64,000 nt of DNA from Flavobacterium sp. HSC-32F16 (GTDB taxonomy: Bacteria > Bacteroidota > Bacteroidia > Flavobacteriales > Flavobacteriaceae): the NCBI RefSeq assembly GCF_024171645.1, contig NZ_JALKAC010000005.1, positions 186,001 to 250,000 of the forward strand, written 5' to 3'. The notes under the pieces were generated by a model. The model did not search any database, was not told where the DNA came from, and saw nothing but the letters and a program-made list of their open reading frames with translations. The first letter of the stretch is position 1; every line of letters begins with the position of its first letter. This document shows positions 52,083 to 61,162 of the stretch, piece by piece. The position numbers and the translations under genes are program-made.

Positions 52083-53717
52083 ATGAAATTAAAGTTTTAC
52101 ATATTTTTATTTTTGCTTTCATCGGTTGTATTTGCTCAGCAAAAACAAGTTGAAACCAGCATTGATACCACAAAAAATAAAATTGGTGCCGAATTTAAGC
52201 TGACTCTTAAAACGGTTGTAAATGCTAATTCAAAAGTTGTTTTTCCAAAAGACAAAAGATTTGGAGCGCTGGAAGTCATTCAGTCTTATCCAGTGGATAC
52301 CGTTAAAAAAGACGGCAATTATGAATTAATCAAAAAATATGGATTAACACAATTCGATTCAGGAAAATATGTAATTCCGAGTATAAAGATTCTTATTGAT
52401 AAAAAACCGTATTTCTCAGATTCTATTCGTGTAGAAGTAGCCAATGTAAAAGTGGATACTTTACAGCAAAAAATGTATGACATTAAAGACATTACCGCAG
52501 CAGAAGATGGTATTGGCGACTGGTGGAAATACGTTTTGGCATTAGTTATAATTCTTGCAATTGGTGCTGGAATTTATTGGTATGTTAAAAAACATCAGAA
52601 AAAGAAAATCGAAGAGGAAGTTTATAAAACGCCAATTGAAAAAGCAACTAGTTTATTAAACAATTTGGAGCAGAAAGAATTGGTTCAAAAAGGAGAAATT
52701 AAAGAATATTATAGCGAACTAACAGATATTGCCCGTAATTATATTGAAGAAGCGATACATATTCCGGCAATGGAAAGTACAACTTCTGAATTAATCGAGG
52801 CAATAAGAACCGCTTCGACTAAAAAGAAAATGACTTTAACACCGGAAACGGTCGAGAATTTGGAGCGTGTTTTACGTCAGGCCGATTTAGTAAAATTCGC
52901 CAAATCGAAACCACTTGATTTTGAAATTACTGACGATAGAAATAAAATTCAGAAAGTAATTTTAACGCTTGATAATGCAATTCCAACAGAAGTTCCGGTT
53001 GAAGAAGAAGATCAATTATTAAACGAAGCTCAAAAGCAAAGACAAATTCAGCTTCAATTAAAGAAACAAAGAAACAAGCGCATTGCAATTGCAGTGGGTT
53101 CAGTTGTCTTTTTATTATTAGCAACAACAACTTTCTTCATTGCTACAAAAGGCTTTGCATACGTAAAAGACAATCTTATTGGTCATCCGTCTAAAGAATT
53201 ATTAGAAGGAGAATGGGTAAAAAGTGAATACGGAAATCCAGGCGTAATTATTGAAACTCCAAAGGTTTTACAACGTACAGATGCCTTAAAAGCACTTCCA
53301 AAAGAAACAATGGCTTTAATTAAAGAAATGCAGCTTTTTGTATACGGAAGTATGATTGATAATTTTTATGTAGCCGTTTCAACTACTAAATTCAAAAACC
53401 CAACTGACATCGATTTATCAAAAGCTTTAGAGGGAAGTTTAAAAGTAATTGAACTTCAAGGAGGACAAAATATTATTGTAAAGCAAGAAGATTTCCAGAC
53501 CAATCAAGGAATTCAGGGAGTAAAAGGCTACGGAACAATGAGTATTTTAAACCCAGCAACTAAAACAAGTACAAAAGCATATTATGAAATCCTGCTTTTT
53601 AAACAAGATCAGGGATTACAGCAAATTGTCATTTTACATGAAGAAGCCGATACATATGCTAACGATATTACAACCCGAATTTTAAATTCTGTTGAACTTA
53701 AAAAAGCAAGTAACTAA
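52083..53717 (+). CDS. BatD-like/DUF4381-like membrane protein of the aerotolerance operon
   Basis: About 544 residues from the ATG at 52083; an upstream GTG at 52035 lies within the inverted-repeat arm and is rejected. Signal peptide (KFYIFLFLLSSVVFAQQ), periplasmic beta-domain like BatD (to ~residue 140), a membrane helix (YVLALVIILAIGAGIYWYV), a cytoplasmic helical DUF4381-like region, a second helix (IAVGSVVFLLLATTTFFI), and a C-terminal ~170-residue domain of unknown type. It overlaps the next gene by one base (TAATG). It is the least typed member of the operon. Confidence 0.85.
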   Translation: MKLKFYIFLFLLSSVVFAQQKQVETSIDTTKNKIGAEFKLTLKTVVNANSKVVFPKDKRFGALEVIQSYPVDTVKKDGNYELIKKYGLTQFDSGKYVIPSIKILIDKKPYFSDSIRVEVANVKVDTLQQKMYDIKDITAAEDGIGDWWKYVLALVIILAIGAGIYWYVKKHQKKKIEEEVYKTPIEKATSLLNNLEQKELVQKGEIKEYYSELTDIARNYIEEAIHIPAMESTTSELIEAIRTASTKKKMTLTPETVENLERVLRQADLVKFAKSKPLDFEITDDRNKIQKVILTLDNAIPTEVPVEEEDQLLNEAQKQRQIQLQLKKQRNKRIAIAVGSVVFLLLATTTFFIATKGFAYVKDNLIGHPSKELLEGEWVKSEYGNPGVIIETPKVLQRTDALKALPKETMALIKEMQLFVYGSMIDNFYVAVSTTKFKNPTDIDLSKALEGSLKVIELQGGQNIIVKQEDFQTNQGIQGVKGYGTMSILNPATKTSTKAYYEILLFKQDQGLQQIVILHEEADTYANDITTRILNSVELKKASN

Positions 53718-54721
53718 TGAATAATAAGATCACTTTTTTAAATCCGGAATTCTTTTGGTTGTTTCTATTAATTCCTATCGCGATCGCTTGGTTTTTCTGG
53801 AAAAGAAACCAGCAGTCGGCTACATTAAAAATGAGTTCGACGGCAGGTTTTAAAAACAGCGAATCATTATTAACCAAATTAAAACCTTGTTTATATGTTT
53901 TTAGAATTATAGCTTTAAGTTCTTTAATCATAGCTTTAGCAAGACCAAGAACAGTCGACATCAGCAATCAGACTAAAACAACAAAAGGAATTGATATTGT
54001 AATGGCAATTGACGTTTCTGGAAGTATGCTGGCAAAAGATTTAAAGCCAAACCGTATGGAAGCTTTAAAAAGAGTAGCTGCAGATTTCGTTGAAGAAAGA
54101 CCAAATGATAGAATTGGTTTAGTTTTATACGCTTCGGAGGCTTATACAAAAACGCCTGTTACAAGCGATAAACCTATTATTCTGGAAGCCATAAAAGGAA
54201 TTAGATACGATACTGTTTTACAAGATGGAACAGGAATTGGAATGGGACTTGCAACGGCAGTAAACCGTTTAAAAGACAGTAAAGCAAAAAGCCGTGTTAT
54301 CATTTTATTGACAGATGGTGTAAACAATGCTGGTTTTATTGAACCCGAAACTGCTGCAGATATTGCCAAACAATACGGAATTAAAGTCTACACAATTGGT
54401 CTGGGTACAAATGGAATGGCAGAATCTCCATACGCATACGCACCAAATGGAGGTTTCTTGTTTAAAATGCAGAAAGTTGAAATCGACGAAAGATTAATGA
54501 AAAGCATAGCTCAAAAAACAGACGGAACGTACTTTAGAGCAACAAGCAATGATAAATTAGCCGAAATATACAGCTCGATTAACAAATTAGAAACAACAGA
54601 AATACAAGAATTGAAATTCTACGATTATGACGAAAAATACAGACTTTTTGTTTTAATCGCCGCATTTTTACTATTGTTAGAAGTTGGTTTAAGAAATACA
54701 GTTTACAGAAGCTTCATTTAA
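53717..54721 (+). CDS. batA: BatA: VWA-domain membrane protein
   Basis: A 334-residue protein of the aerotolerance operon. Two N-terminal membrane helices (FFWLFLLIPIAIAWFFW; VFRIIALSSLIIALA), a cytoplasm- or periplasm-facing VWA domain with the metal site DVSGSM near residue 95 and LLTDGVNNAG, and a C-terminal membrane helix (FVLIAAFLLLLEVGL). Translationally coupled to the gene before it. Together with BatB it forms the VWA partner pair expected for MoxR. Confidence 0.92.
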   Translation: MNNKITFLNPEFFWLFLLIPIAIAWFFWKRNQQSATLKMSSTAGFKNSESLLTKLKPCLYVFRIIALSSLIIALARPRTVDISNQTKTTKGIDIVMAIDVSGSMLAKDLKPNRMEALKRVAADFVEERPNDRIGLVLYASEAYTKTPVTSDKPIILEAIKGIRYDTVLQDGTGIGMGLATAVNRLKDSKAKSRVIILLTDGVNNAGFIEPETAADIAKQYGIKVYTIGLGTNGMAESPYAYAPNGGFLFKMQKVEIDERLMKSIAQKTDGTYFRATSNDKLAEIYSSINKLETTEIQELKFYDYDEKYRLFVLIAAFLLLLEVGLRNTVYRSFI

Positions 54722-54772
54722 TTTTGGATTTAAAAAAATCTAAAATCTAAATTCAGAAATCTAAAATTTAAA

Positions 54773-55807
54773 ATGGAATTAGACGAAAAAAAATATTTAT
54801 ATCTCTTACTATTACTCCCTATAGTGGTGTGTGTTTTCTTTTTCAATTTATATTGGAAAAGAAAAAAACAACGTGAATTTGGTGATATCGAAATGGTAAA
54901 AAAACTGAGTCCGGAAACATCTGTTTTCAAACCAGTATTAAAATTATCGATTTTGCTTTTGGCATTGGCTTGTCTGATTATCGGTTTGGTAAATCCAAAA
55001 ATTGGAACTAAAATGGAAACAGTAAAACGTGAAGGTATTGATATCGTTTTTGCTGTTGACGTTTCTAAAAGTATGCTTGCCGAAGACGTGGCACCAAGTC
55101 GTTTAGACAAAAGTAAACAACTGGTTTCGCAAATTATCAATTCATTAGGAAATGACAGAATTGGAATCGTTGCTTATGCAGGAAGTGCTTTCCCGGTTTT
55201 GCCAATTACATCAGATTACAGTGTTGCCAAAATGTTCCTTCAAAGCATGAGTCCGGATATGGTATCTTCTCAAGGAACTTCTCTAGATGAAGCGATTAGA
55301 TTATCAGCTACTTATTTTGATGAAAAAAGTAAAACAAGCAAACTTTTAATTTTAATTTCTGATGGAGAAGACCATTCTGAAGGCGCTTCTATTGCAGCTG
55401 AAGAAGCCAACAAAATTGGAATGAAAATCATTACTGTTGGTGTTGGAACTGAAAAAGGAGGAACTATTCCACTGAAAGAAAATGGTGTTGTAAAAAATTA
55501 CCAGAAAGATCAAAACGGACAAACGGTTATAACAAAACTAAATCAGGAAGGTTTAAAAACTATTGCAAAAGCCACAAAAGGCGGTTATGTTTACGGCGGT
55601 AATACAAAAGAGGTTTTAGAGTATATTAAAAATGCTTTGAACAACATTCAGAAAACCGAATTTGAATCAACACAAATGGCCGATTTTCAATCGCAGTTTC
55701 AATGGTTTATAGGCTTTGGGTTGTTATTGTTATTTGTAGATATTTTTCTTTTAGAAAGAAAAACAAACTGGATTAAAGAGTTGAATTTATTCAACGAAAA
55801 GAAATAA
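54773..55807 (+). CDS. batB: BatB: VWA-domain membrane protein
   Basis: A 344-residue paralogue of BatA with the same layout: two N-terminal helices (YLLLLLPIVVCVFFFNLYW; LSILLLALACLIIGL), a VWA metal site DVSKSM near residue 92, ISDGEDHSEGA, and a C-terminal helix (WFIGFGLLLLFVDIFLL). The Gly of the usual DxSGS is Lys here, which keeps the D-x-S-x-S spacing. The 51-base spacer before it is made of ATCTAAAAT-type repeats. Confidence 0.92.
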   Translation: MELDEKKYLYLLLLLPIVVCVFFFNLYWKRKKQREFGDIEMVKKLSPETSVFKPVLKLSILLLALACLIIGLVNPKIGTKMETVKREGIDIVFAVDVSKSMLAEDVAPSRLDKSKQLVSQIINSLGNDRIGIVAYAGSAFPVLPITSDYSVAKMFLQSMSPDMVSSQGTSLDEAIRLSATYFDEKSKTSKLLILISDGEDHSEGASIAAEEANKIGMKIITVGVGTEKGGTIPLKENGVVKNYQKDQNGQTVITKLNQEGLKTIAKATKGGYVYGGNTKEVLEYIKNALNNIQKTEFESTQMADFQSQFQWFIGFGLLLLFVDIFLLERKTNWIKELNLFNEKK

Positions 55808-55848
55808 AGATTCCGGTCAAAATCGGAACAAAAAATAAAAAAATTAGA

Positions 55849-56616
55849 ATGAAAAATTTACTTCTTTATATTTTACTAACGCTTCCTTTTGCATCTTCTG
55901 CGCAGGAAAAAGACAAGACATTGCCTGATGCCAATGAAGAATATAAGCAGAATAAATTTACTGAAGCCGAGGCTAATTATAGAATTTCGGCATCAAAATT
56001 TTCAAAACGCGCTGCAGGATCTTATAATTTAGGGAACTCGATTTACAGGCAAAATCAACCTTCTGAAGCAAAATACGCTTATGCGAATGCGATCAAAAAA
56101 GCCAAAACAAGACCTGAAAAGCACAAAGCTTATCATAATCTTGGAAACGTTTTTATGAAAGAGAAAGATTATTCGCAGGCAGTTGAAGCTTACAAAGAAG
56201 CACTTCGTAACGATCCTAACGACGACGAAACCCGTTACAACTATGCGTATGCAAAACAAAAACTAAAAGAAAATCCTCCTAAAAACGATAACAAAGACAA
56301 AAATAAGGATAAGGACAAAGACAAGGATAAAAACAAAGATAAAGACAAGGACAAAAATAAGGATAAGGATAAAGACAAGGACAAGAAAGACGATAAAGGC
56401 GACAAGGACAAAGATAAAAAGGATGGCAAAAATGATCCTAAGAAAGATGATAAGTCTGATAACAAAGGAGAACCTAAACCCCAGCCTGGAGGAATTTCAA
56501 AAGAACGAGTTCAGAACTTGTTAGATGCCGTAAACAACGAAGAAAAGAAAATTCAAGATAAAGTAAACGCACAAAAAGTAAAAGGAAGTCCTAAAAAACC
56601 AGAGAAAGACTGGTAG
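55849..56616 (+). CDS. batC: BatC: TPR protein with a Lys-Asp-rich linker
   Basis: A 255-residue exported TPR protein. Signal peptide (KNLLLYILLTLPFASSAQ), then about three TPR units (residues ~27-140: YKQNKFTEAEANYRISA, GNSIYRQNQPSEAKYAY, LGNVFMKEKDYSQAVEAYKEAL). A very low-complexity linker of KD, NKDK and DKDK units spans about residues 145-200. The short C-terminal helix has VQNLLDAVNNEEKKIQDK. The linker is in frame throughout, and its repeated codons (AAGGAC/AAAGAT) vary, so it is not a simple sequencing artefact. It probably scaffolds BatA/BatB/BatD. Confidence 0.88.
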   Translation: MKNLLLYILLTLPFASSAQEKDKTLPDANEEYKQNKFTEAEANYRISASKFSKRAAGSYNLGNSIYRQNQPSEAKYAYANAIKKAKTRPEKHKAYHNLGNVFMKEKDYSQAVEAYKEALRNDPNDDETRYNYAYAKQKLKENPPKNDNKDKNKDKDKDKDKNKDKDKDKNKDKDKDKDKKDDKGDKDKDKKDGKNDPKKDDKSDNKGEPKPQPGGISKERVQNLLDAVNNEEKKIQDKVNAQKVKGSPKKPEKDW

Positions 56617-56625
56617 GATTTTGAG

Positions 56626-56699
56626 TTAATCGTTTATTTGTTGATGTGTTTATTGGGCCAAACTGTAACAATTAAACAGTTAAACAAATAAACGATTAA
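56626..56699. repeat. Inverted repeat in the batC-batD spacer
   Basis: A 17-bp arm (56626-56642) is the exact reverse complement of 56683-56699, with a second smaller inverted pair AACTGT/ACAGTT inside. A CAATTAAACAGTTAAACA unit occurs twice (about 56670 and 56712). It has no ORF. It could attenuate transcription or stabilise mRNA ends inside the operon. Confidence 0.7.
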
Positions 56700-56747
56700 A
56701 CAATAAAAAAACAATTAAACAGTTAAACAAAAACTGATAAACATTTA

Positions 56748-58499
56748 ATGAAAAGATATTTAATTCTATTACTACTCGCTTTTCAAGGGCTTATGGCTCA
56801 AGTTCAATTTGAAGCCAAAGTAAGCAAAAACACGCTTGGACTTAACGAAAGACTACGCATTGATTTCATTATGAATGTTGATGGAGATAATTTTGACCAG
56901 CCTGCATTTGAAGGTTTTAAACTTGTAGCCGGACCAAGCCAGCAAATCAGCCAGTCCTGGATTAACGGCCGAAGTTCTTTTCAAAAAGTTTACTCTTATA
57001 TTTTACAACCTGAGAAAAAAGGAACTGTTATTATAAAACAAGCTGCCATAGAATATAACGGCCAGATTTATAAAACGTCTCCAATAAAAGTTACCGTTAC
57101 CAATGCCGTTGCACAGGAACGAGATCCTAATGATTATAGACAACAAGGCGGTTCAGGAAACGAGTTATTACAATTAGTTGCAGAGGTTTCTAAAACAACT
57201 CCTTATGTAAATGAACCTATAACTGTCGTTTACAAACTGTATTTTAACGAAATTGGTGTTACCGGATTTAGAGAAATTGCTAAACCAAAATACAACGATT
57301 TTTGGAATCAGAATATTGATGTTAAGCAATTGGTAATGGAAGAAGGAACTTACCAAGGGCAAAGATGTCATTATGTTGTGTTGAAAAAAGCAATTTTATA
57401 TCCCCAAAAATCAGGAAGATTAACTATCGAACCGTTTTCATTAGACATTGGGGTTCAATTACCAACAAATCGCCGCGATATGTTTGGCCAGATGATTATT
57501 GCTGAAGATAATAAAGTCGTAACAACAGGTGCCAGATCTATAAGCGTTCGGCCGCTTCCTGAAGCTGGTAAACCGGAAGGATTTACTGGAGCAGTTGGTA
57601 AATTTAATTTTACAGTTACGCCATCCAGAACAACTTTAAAAAGTGGTGAAGGTCTGGATTTAATTGTAAGCGCATCCGGAACAGGAAACATGAAATTGTT
57701 TACCCTGCCAAAACCTGTTGTACCTAATGCTTTAGAAATTTATGATCCGGTTCACGATGAAAAAGTAACCACTTCATTGTCTGGAATGTCTGGAAAAATT
57801 ACTGACAAATACACTATTATTCCGCAGTATAAAGGAAAATATGCGATCAAACCAATGACTTTCTCTTATTTCGATTTGAGTTCGGGTTCATATAAAACAA
57901 TAAATTCTCCTGAAATCATGGTGGATGTTTTAGACGGACCAACTTTGGCGGAAGCAAACCCTTCTACAGCATCTAAAAACGTAATTACAAAAACGGAACA
58001 ATTTAAATATATTAAATCAAAAACAACTTTAGTTAATATTGCTAAAGATGATTTTTATGGTTCCGATTTGTATTATGCCTTATTATTTTTCCCATTTGCT
58101 ATTATTCCGATTATCATTTTAGCTAAGAAGAAAAAAGAAGCAATTGACAGTGATGTTACTGGAAACAGAATCAGAATGAATAATAAACTTGCGAAAAAAT
58201 ATTTATCGCAGGCCAAAAAACAACTTAACAACAAGGAAGCGTTTTATATCGCTCTGGAAAAAGCAATGCACAATTTCCTAAAAGCAAAACTGCATATTGA
58301 GACTTCAGAAATGAGTAAAGACAATATTCAGGAATTGCTTTTATCTAGAAATGCAAATCCGGAAACGGTTCGAAATTTCATTAATTTGACTGAGAACTGT
58401 GAATTTGCGCGTTATGCACCAGCATCAAGTGCTTCGATTCAACAGGATTATGATAAAGCGGTTTTAATTATTTCAGAATTAGAAAAGCAAATCGTTTAG
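56748..58499 (+). CDS. batD: BatD family protein
   Basis: A 583-residue exported membrane protein. Signal peptide (YLILLLLAFQGLMAQ), three to four Ig-like beta domains (residues ~17-420; VQFEAKVSKNTLGLNERLRI, then KTTPYVNEPITVVYKLYF), a membrane helix near residues 445-463 (YALLFFPFAIIPIIILA), and a C-terminal cytoplasmic helical region (LSQAKKQLNNKEAFYIALEKAMHNFL). This is the usual BatD layout. It sits between batC and batE in the expected order. Confidence 0.93.
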   Translation: MKRYLILLLLAFQGLMAQVQFEAKVSKNTLGLNERLRIDFIMNVDGDNFDQPAFEGFKLVAGPSQQISQSWINGRSSFQKVYSYILQPEKKGTVIIKQAAIEYNGQIYKTSPIKVTVTNAVAQERDPNDYRQQGGSGNELLQLVAEVSKTTPYVNEPITVVYKLYFNEIGVTGFREIAKPKYNDFWNQNIDVKQLVMEEGTYQGQRCHYVVLKKAILYPQKSGRLTIEPFSLDIGVQLPTNRRDMFGQMIIAEDNKVVTTGARSISVRPLPEAGKPEGFTGAVGKFNFTVTPSRTTLKSGEGLDLIVSASGTGNMKLFTLPKPVVPNALEIYDPVHDEKVTTSLSGMSGKITDKYTIIPQYKGKYAIKPMTFSYFDLSSGSYKTINSPEIMVDVLDGPTLAEANPSTASKNVITKTEQFKYIKSKTTLVNIAKDDFYGSDLYYALLFFPFAIIPIIILAKKKKEAIDSDVTGNRIRMNNKLAKKYLSQAKKQLNNKEAFYIALEKAMHNFLKAKLHIETSEMSKDNIQELLLSRNANPETVRNFINLTENCEFARYAPASSASIQQDYDKAVLIISELEKQIV

Positions 58500-58515
58500 T
58501 TTTAACTTAAAAATC

Positions 58516-58560
58516 AAACGCGACAGCCCCGAAGTCCCGGGATAAATAACTGTCGGGTTT
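58516..58560. repeat. Hairpin in the batD-batE spacer
   Basis: AAACGCGACAG (58517-58527 approximately) pairs with CTGTCGGGTTT (58550-58560), with one mismatch, around a GC-rich loop containing CCCCGAAGTCCCGGG. It is GC-richer than its surroundings and typical of Flavobacterium operon-spacer repeats. Confidence 0.55.
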
Positions 58561-58572
58561 AACAAGACACTA

Positions 58573-59319
58573 ATGAAAAATATATTATATCTCTTTTTAT
58601 TAATCTCGCAGGTTTTCTTTGCTCAAAGCAGCTTTGAAAAAGGAAATGCTTTGTACCAAAAGGGACAATATCAGGAAGCTGTTCAGGTTTATGAAGATAT
58701 TATTAAAGAAAACAAACAGCAATCGGCAGAGTTGTATTTCAATCTGGCAAATAGTTATTACAAACTAAATAAGGTTGCTCCTTCTATCTATAATTATGAA
58801 AAAGCATTGGTATTACAGCCAAATGATCCTGAGACTTTAAACAACCTGAAATTTGCCAAAAAACTAACAATCGACGAGATTAAAGAAGTTCCAAAAGTAG
58901 GTTTTGCAAAATTGATTCAAAATTTTACAGGTATTTTTGATTACAATCAATGGGCAAAAATTTCTGCTGCCATTGCCTTTCTATTTTTGTTGAGTTTTAT
59001 TGGGTATTATTTTTCTCAGCTTACCCTTACCAAAAGAATCTATTTCATCGGAATGTTTATCTTTTTGGTTGCTTTAGTATTAAGCGTTTCAGCCGGAATG
59101 TCTGAAAAAAATCATTTTGACAATGATCGTCCGGCGATTGTTTTTTCAGAACTGAGCGAAGTAAGAAGCGAACCGCAAAAAGCCGGTGCTGCTATATTTT
59201 TACTTCATGAAGGAGCAAAAGTGTATGTAATGCAAACTGTTGGAAAATGGAAAAAAATTGAATTAACAGACGGGACTGAAGGCTGGATTGATGCTTCGAC
59301 GATTAAAGAAGTAAAATAG
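58573..59319 (+). CDS. batE: BatE: TPR protein with an SH3-like C-terminus
   Basis: A 248-residue protein: signal peptide (KNILYLFLLISQVFFAQ), TPR region (residues ~20-95: GNALYQKGQYQEAVQVYEDII, YFNLANSYYKLNKVAPSIYNYEKAL), two membrane helices (ISAAIAFLFLLSFIGYYF; IYFIGMFIFLVALVLSV), and a bacterial SH3 domain (EVRSEPQKAGAAIFLLHEG ... GKWKKIELTDGTEGWID). It closes the aerotolerance operon and is followed by a hairpin terminator. Confidence 0.92.
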   Translation: MKNILYLFLLISQVFFAQSSFEKGNALYQKGQYQEAVQVYEDIIKENKQQSAELYFNLANSYYKLNKVAPSIYNYEKALVLQPNDPETLNNLKFAKKLTIDEIKEVPKVGFAKLIQNFTGIFDYNQWAKISAAIAFLFLLSFIGYYFSQLTLTKRIYFIGMFIFLVALVLSVSAGMSEKNHFDNDRPAIVFSELSEVRSEPQKAGAAIFLLHEGAKVYVMQTVGKWKKIELTDGTEGWIDASTIKEVK

Positions 59320-59337
59320 GGCTTTTAAAAAATCAAA

Positions 59338-59382
59338 TAAAATCCTAAATTCCAATATAAAAATTGGAGTTTGGGATTTTCT
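59338..59382 (+). terminator. Hairpin terminator of the bat operon, AAATCCCAAATTCCA family
   Basis: AAATCCTAAATTCCAAT (ends about 59355) pairs with ATTGGAGTTTGGGATTTT (59363-59380) with two mismatches. The core is shared with hairpins at 28455-28515 and 44324-44374. Confidence 0.7.
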
Positions 59383-59485
59383 ATATTTGAAATTTAACTT
59401 ATCAAAATTCTAAACCGACAAACGTTGCGTACACACACTGCTGTTCGCCTCTACGATTTTGATTGTGAAAGATATATTGGAAAAT

Positions 59486-60058
59486 TTATTGAAAATTGTA
59501 AACCTTCTCGGGCGTAACGCAATAATTCAATTTTATGTCAGATTCAAAAACGTCATCTATCTGATCAACCGATTCGAAGAACGAAAGACCAATTTTTATA
59601 GTTTCCGGTTTACAGCCGGCTAGAAATTTATCGTAAAAACCTTTTCCATAACCAATACGGTTTCCAAAAATATCAAAAGCTAAAAGCGGTACAAAAACAA
59701 CCTCAATATTTTGAGTTGGAACGGAAAGTCCATTTACCGGTTCGGGAATGTTATATTCATTTTTTTTGATTTTAGTATTATCCGTCAATAAAAAATGAGT
59801 CATCTCTCTAGTTTCAAAATCACTTTTTGAGACCACTATTTCTTTATCTTTTCCCGAAAGTAAATGAAGGATAAACTCCGTATCTACTTCTTTCAATTCA
59901 ACTATTGGAAGAAAAACATGATAATAGGTTTTATCCCAAATTGGCATCTGAATTAAATTATTGGCTATAGCCAGGCTTTTTTCTTCAATATCACTTTCAG
60001 AAAGTGCTGCCCGAAGATTTTTATAATTAAGGCGTAATTCTTTTTTACTCGTCGGCAT
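59486..60058 (-). CDS. 5-formyltetrahydrofolate cyclo-ligase
   Basis: ATP-dependent conversion of 5-formyl-THF to 5,10-methenyl-THF in one-carbon metabolism. The 190-residue length is normal. The N-terminal KKELRLNYKNLRAALS and the C-terminal signature FDIFGNRIGYGKGFYDKFL, with conserved Gly/Lys/Tyr residues, are present. Its first 14 bases overlap the 3' end of the upstream metallohydrolase gene, so the two are translationally coupled. Confidence 0.93.
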   Translation of the reverse strand: MPTSKKELRLNYKNLRAALSESDIEEKSLAIANNLIQMPIWDKTYYHVFLPIVELKEVDTEFILHLLSGKDKEIVVSKSDFETREMTHFLLTDNTKIKKNEYNIPEPVNGLSVPTQNIEVVFVPLLAFDIFGNRIGYGKGFYDKFLAGCKPETIKIGLSFFESVDQIDDVFESDIKLNYCVTPEKVYNFQ

Positions 60059-61025
60059 TTACAGGAGAATTTTTAGAGATATGATAAATAGCATCGCCTT
60101 CATACACAATAGGCGAATGATTGGCATTAATAACATATCCGTCGTGCGGTGCTTTTACTTTCTGCTCAAACTTTCCAAACGGATCTGTAATTATGGCTAA
60201 GATAGTTCCTTTGGTTACAAATTTTCCAACCATATTATAATCATGCAGCAAACCAGAACATTTGGCGCGCATCCAAACCGAATATTTTATATAAATAGAA
60301 GATTCTAAAGCAGGTTCAACAATATGTTTTGGATCCAGCATATTCAAATAATCCAATAATCGCTTCACTCCTTTCACTCCTTCATTAGCCACAGCATCAT
60401 TTATATCAAGCGACTTTCCGCCTTCAAAAAGCAGCATTTTTACATTCGCTTTTTCGCAGGTGTTTCTAAAAGAACCGCCAATATTTCTGGAATATAAAGT
60501 AAACGGGGCACTAAAAATATCAGCCAATAATTTCAGTTCCATATTATTTTCGGTAATTCGAATCTGCGGCACGTTAAAACGGCTGGCGCCTCCGGCATGA
60601 AAATCGACAGCATAATCTATAATTGGTAAAATCTGCTCTACAATATGATAAGCAAATCTGCTTGCCAAAGAACCTTTTTTACTTCCCGGAAAAACCCGAT
60701 TTAAGTCCCGACCGTCAGGAAACTCGCGAGATTTATTCACAAAACCATACATATTGATAATCGGAATACAGATAATAGTTCCTCTTTCGGGGCGGTTTAT
60801 TTTTTTACTTATGATTTGTCGAACAACTTCTACACCATTAATTTCGTCGCCGTGAATTCCTGCCGAAAATAAAACAACCGGACCTTCAAGCTTTGAGCGA
60901 CGGACAATTACAGGAATATTCAGTTTTGTTGTGGTATGTAATCGCGCTATTTCGACGTTTATGGTTTTATGTTCTCCCGGCAAAATCGATTCGCCAAAAA
61001 TAACAAGGGGCTTACTATTTCTCAT
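60045..61025 (-). CDS. Succinylglutamate desuccinylase/aspartoacylase-family zinc hydrolase
   Basis: A 326-residue M14-like zinc carboxypeptidase-fold hydrolase that cleaves an acyl-amino-acid amide. Zinc ligands are His and Glu in FSAGIHGDEINGVEVVRQ and His in YAVDFHAGGASRFN. The C-terminal beta-domain has the lipoyl-like fold typical of the AstE/AspA group (KVKAPHDGYVINA). It is first in an operon with the folate enzyme. True AstE is unlikely because no arginine succinyltransferase genes are near; substrate unknown. Confidence 0.9.
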   Translation of the reverse strand: MRNSKPLVIFGESILPGEHKTINVEIARLHTTTKLNIPVIVRRSKLEGPVVLFSAGIHGDEINGVEVVRQIISKKINRPERGTIICIPIINMYGFVNKSREFPDGRDLNRVFPGSKKGSLASRFAYHIVEQILPIIDYAVDFHAGGASRFNVPQIRITENNMELKLLADIFSAPFTLYSRNIGGSFRNTCEKANVKMLLFEGGKSLDINDAVANEGVKGVKRLLDYLNMLDPKHIVEPALESSIYIKYSVWMRAKCSGLLHDYNMVGKFVTKGTILAIITDPFGKFEQKVKAPHDGYVINANHSPIVYEGDAIYHISKNSPVNADE

Positions 61026-61070
61026 GTAGAATTATAAAATCTAAATATAGAAATTATTCTTTTGATTTCG

Positions 61071-61078
61071 TAAATTTG
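61071..61078 (+). promoter_or_regulatory. -7 promoter box of uvrC
   Basis: TAAATTTG fits TAnnTTTG exactly, 84 bases before the ATG at 61163. No TTG at -33 distance, so it is tentative. Confidence 0.4.
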
Positions 61079-61162
61079 AAACTAAATCACTGTTAAGCTT
61101 TTTTCCAGAAATCGGAATGGTTTTTGAAAGCGCTTAACTCCTATCTTCAGAAATAAAACAGA

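Noticed and set aside
56241..56465. Minus-strand frame made of Leu-Ser repeats
   Set aside because: It is the antisense of the Lys-Asp linker codons of batC; the plus-strand gene explains it fully.
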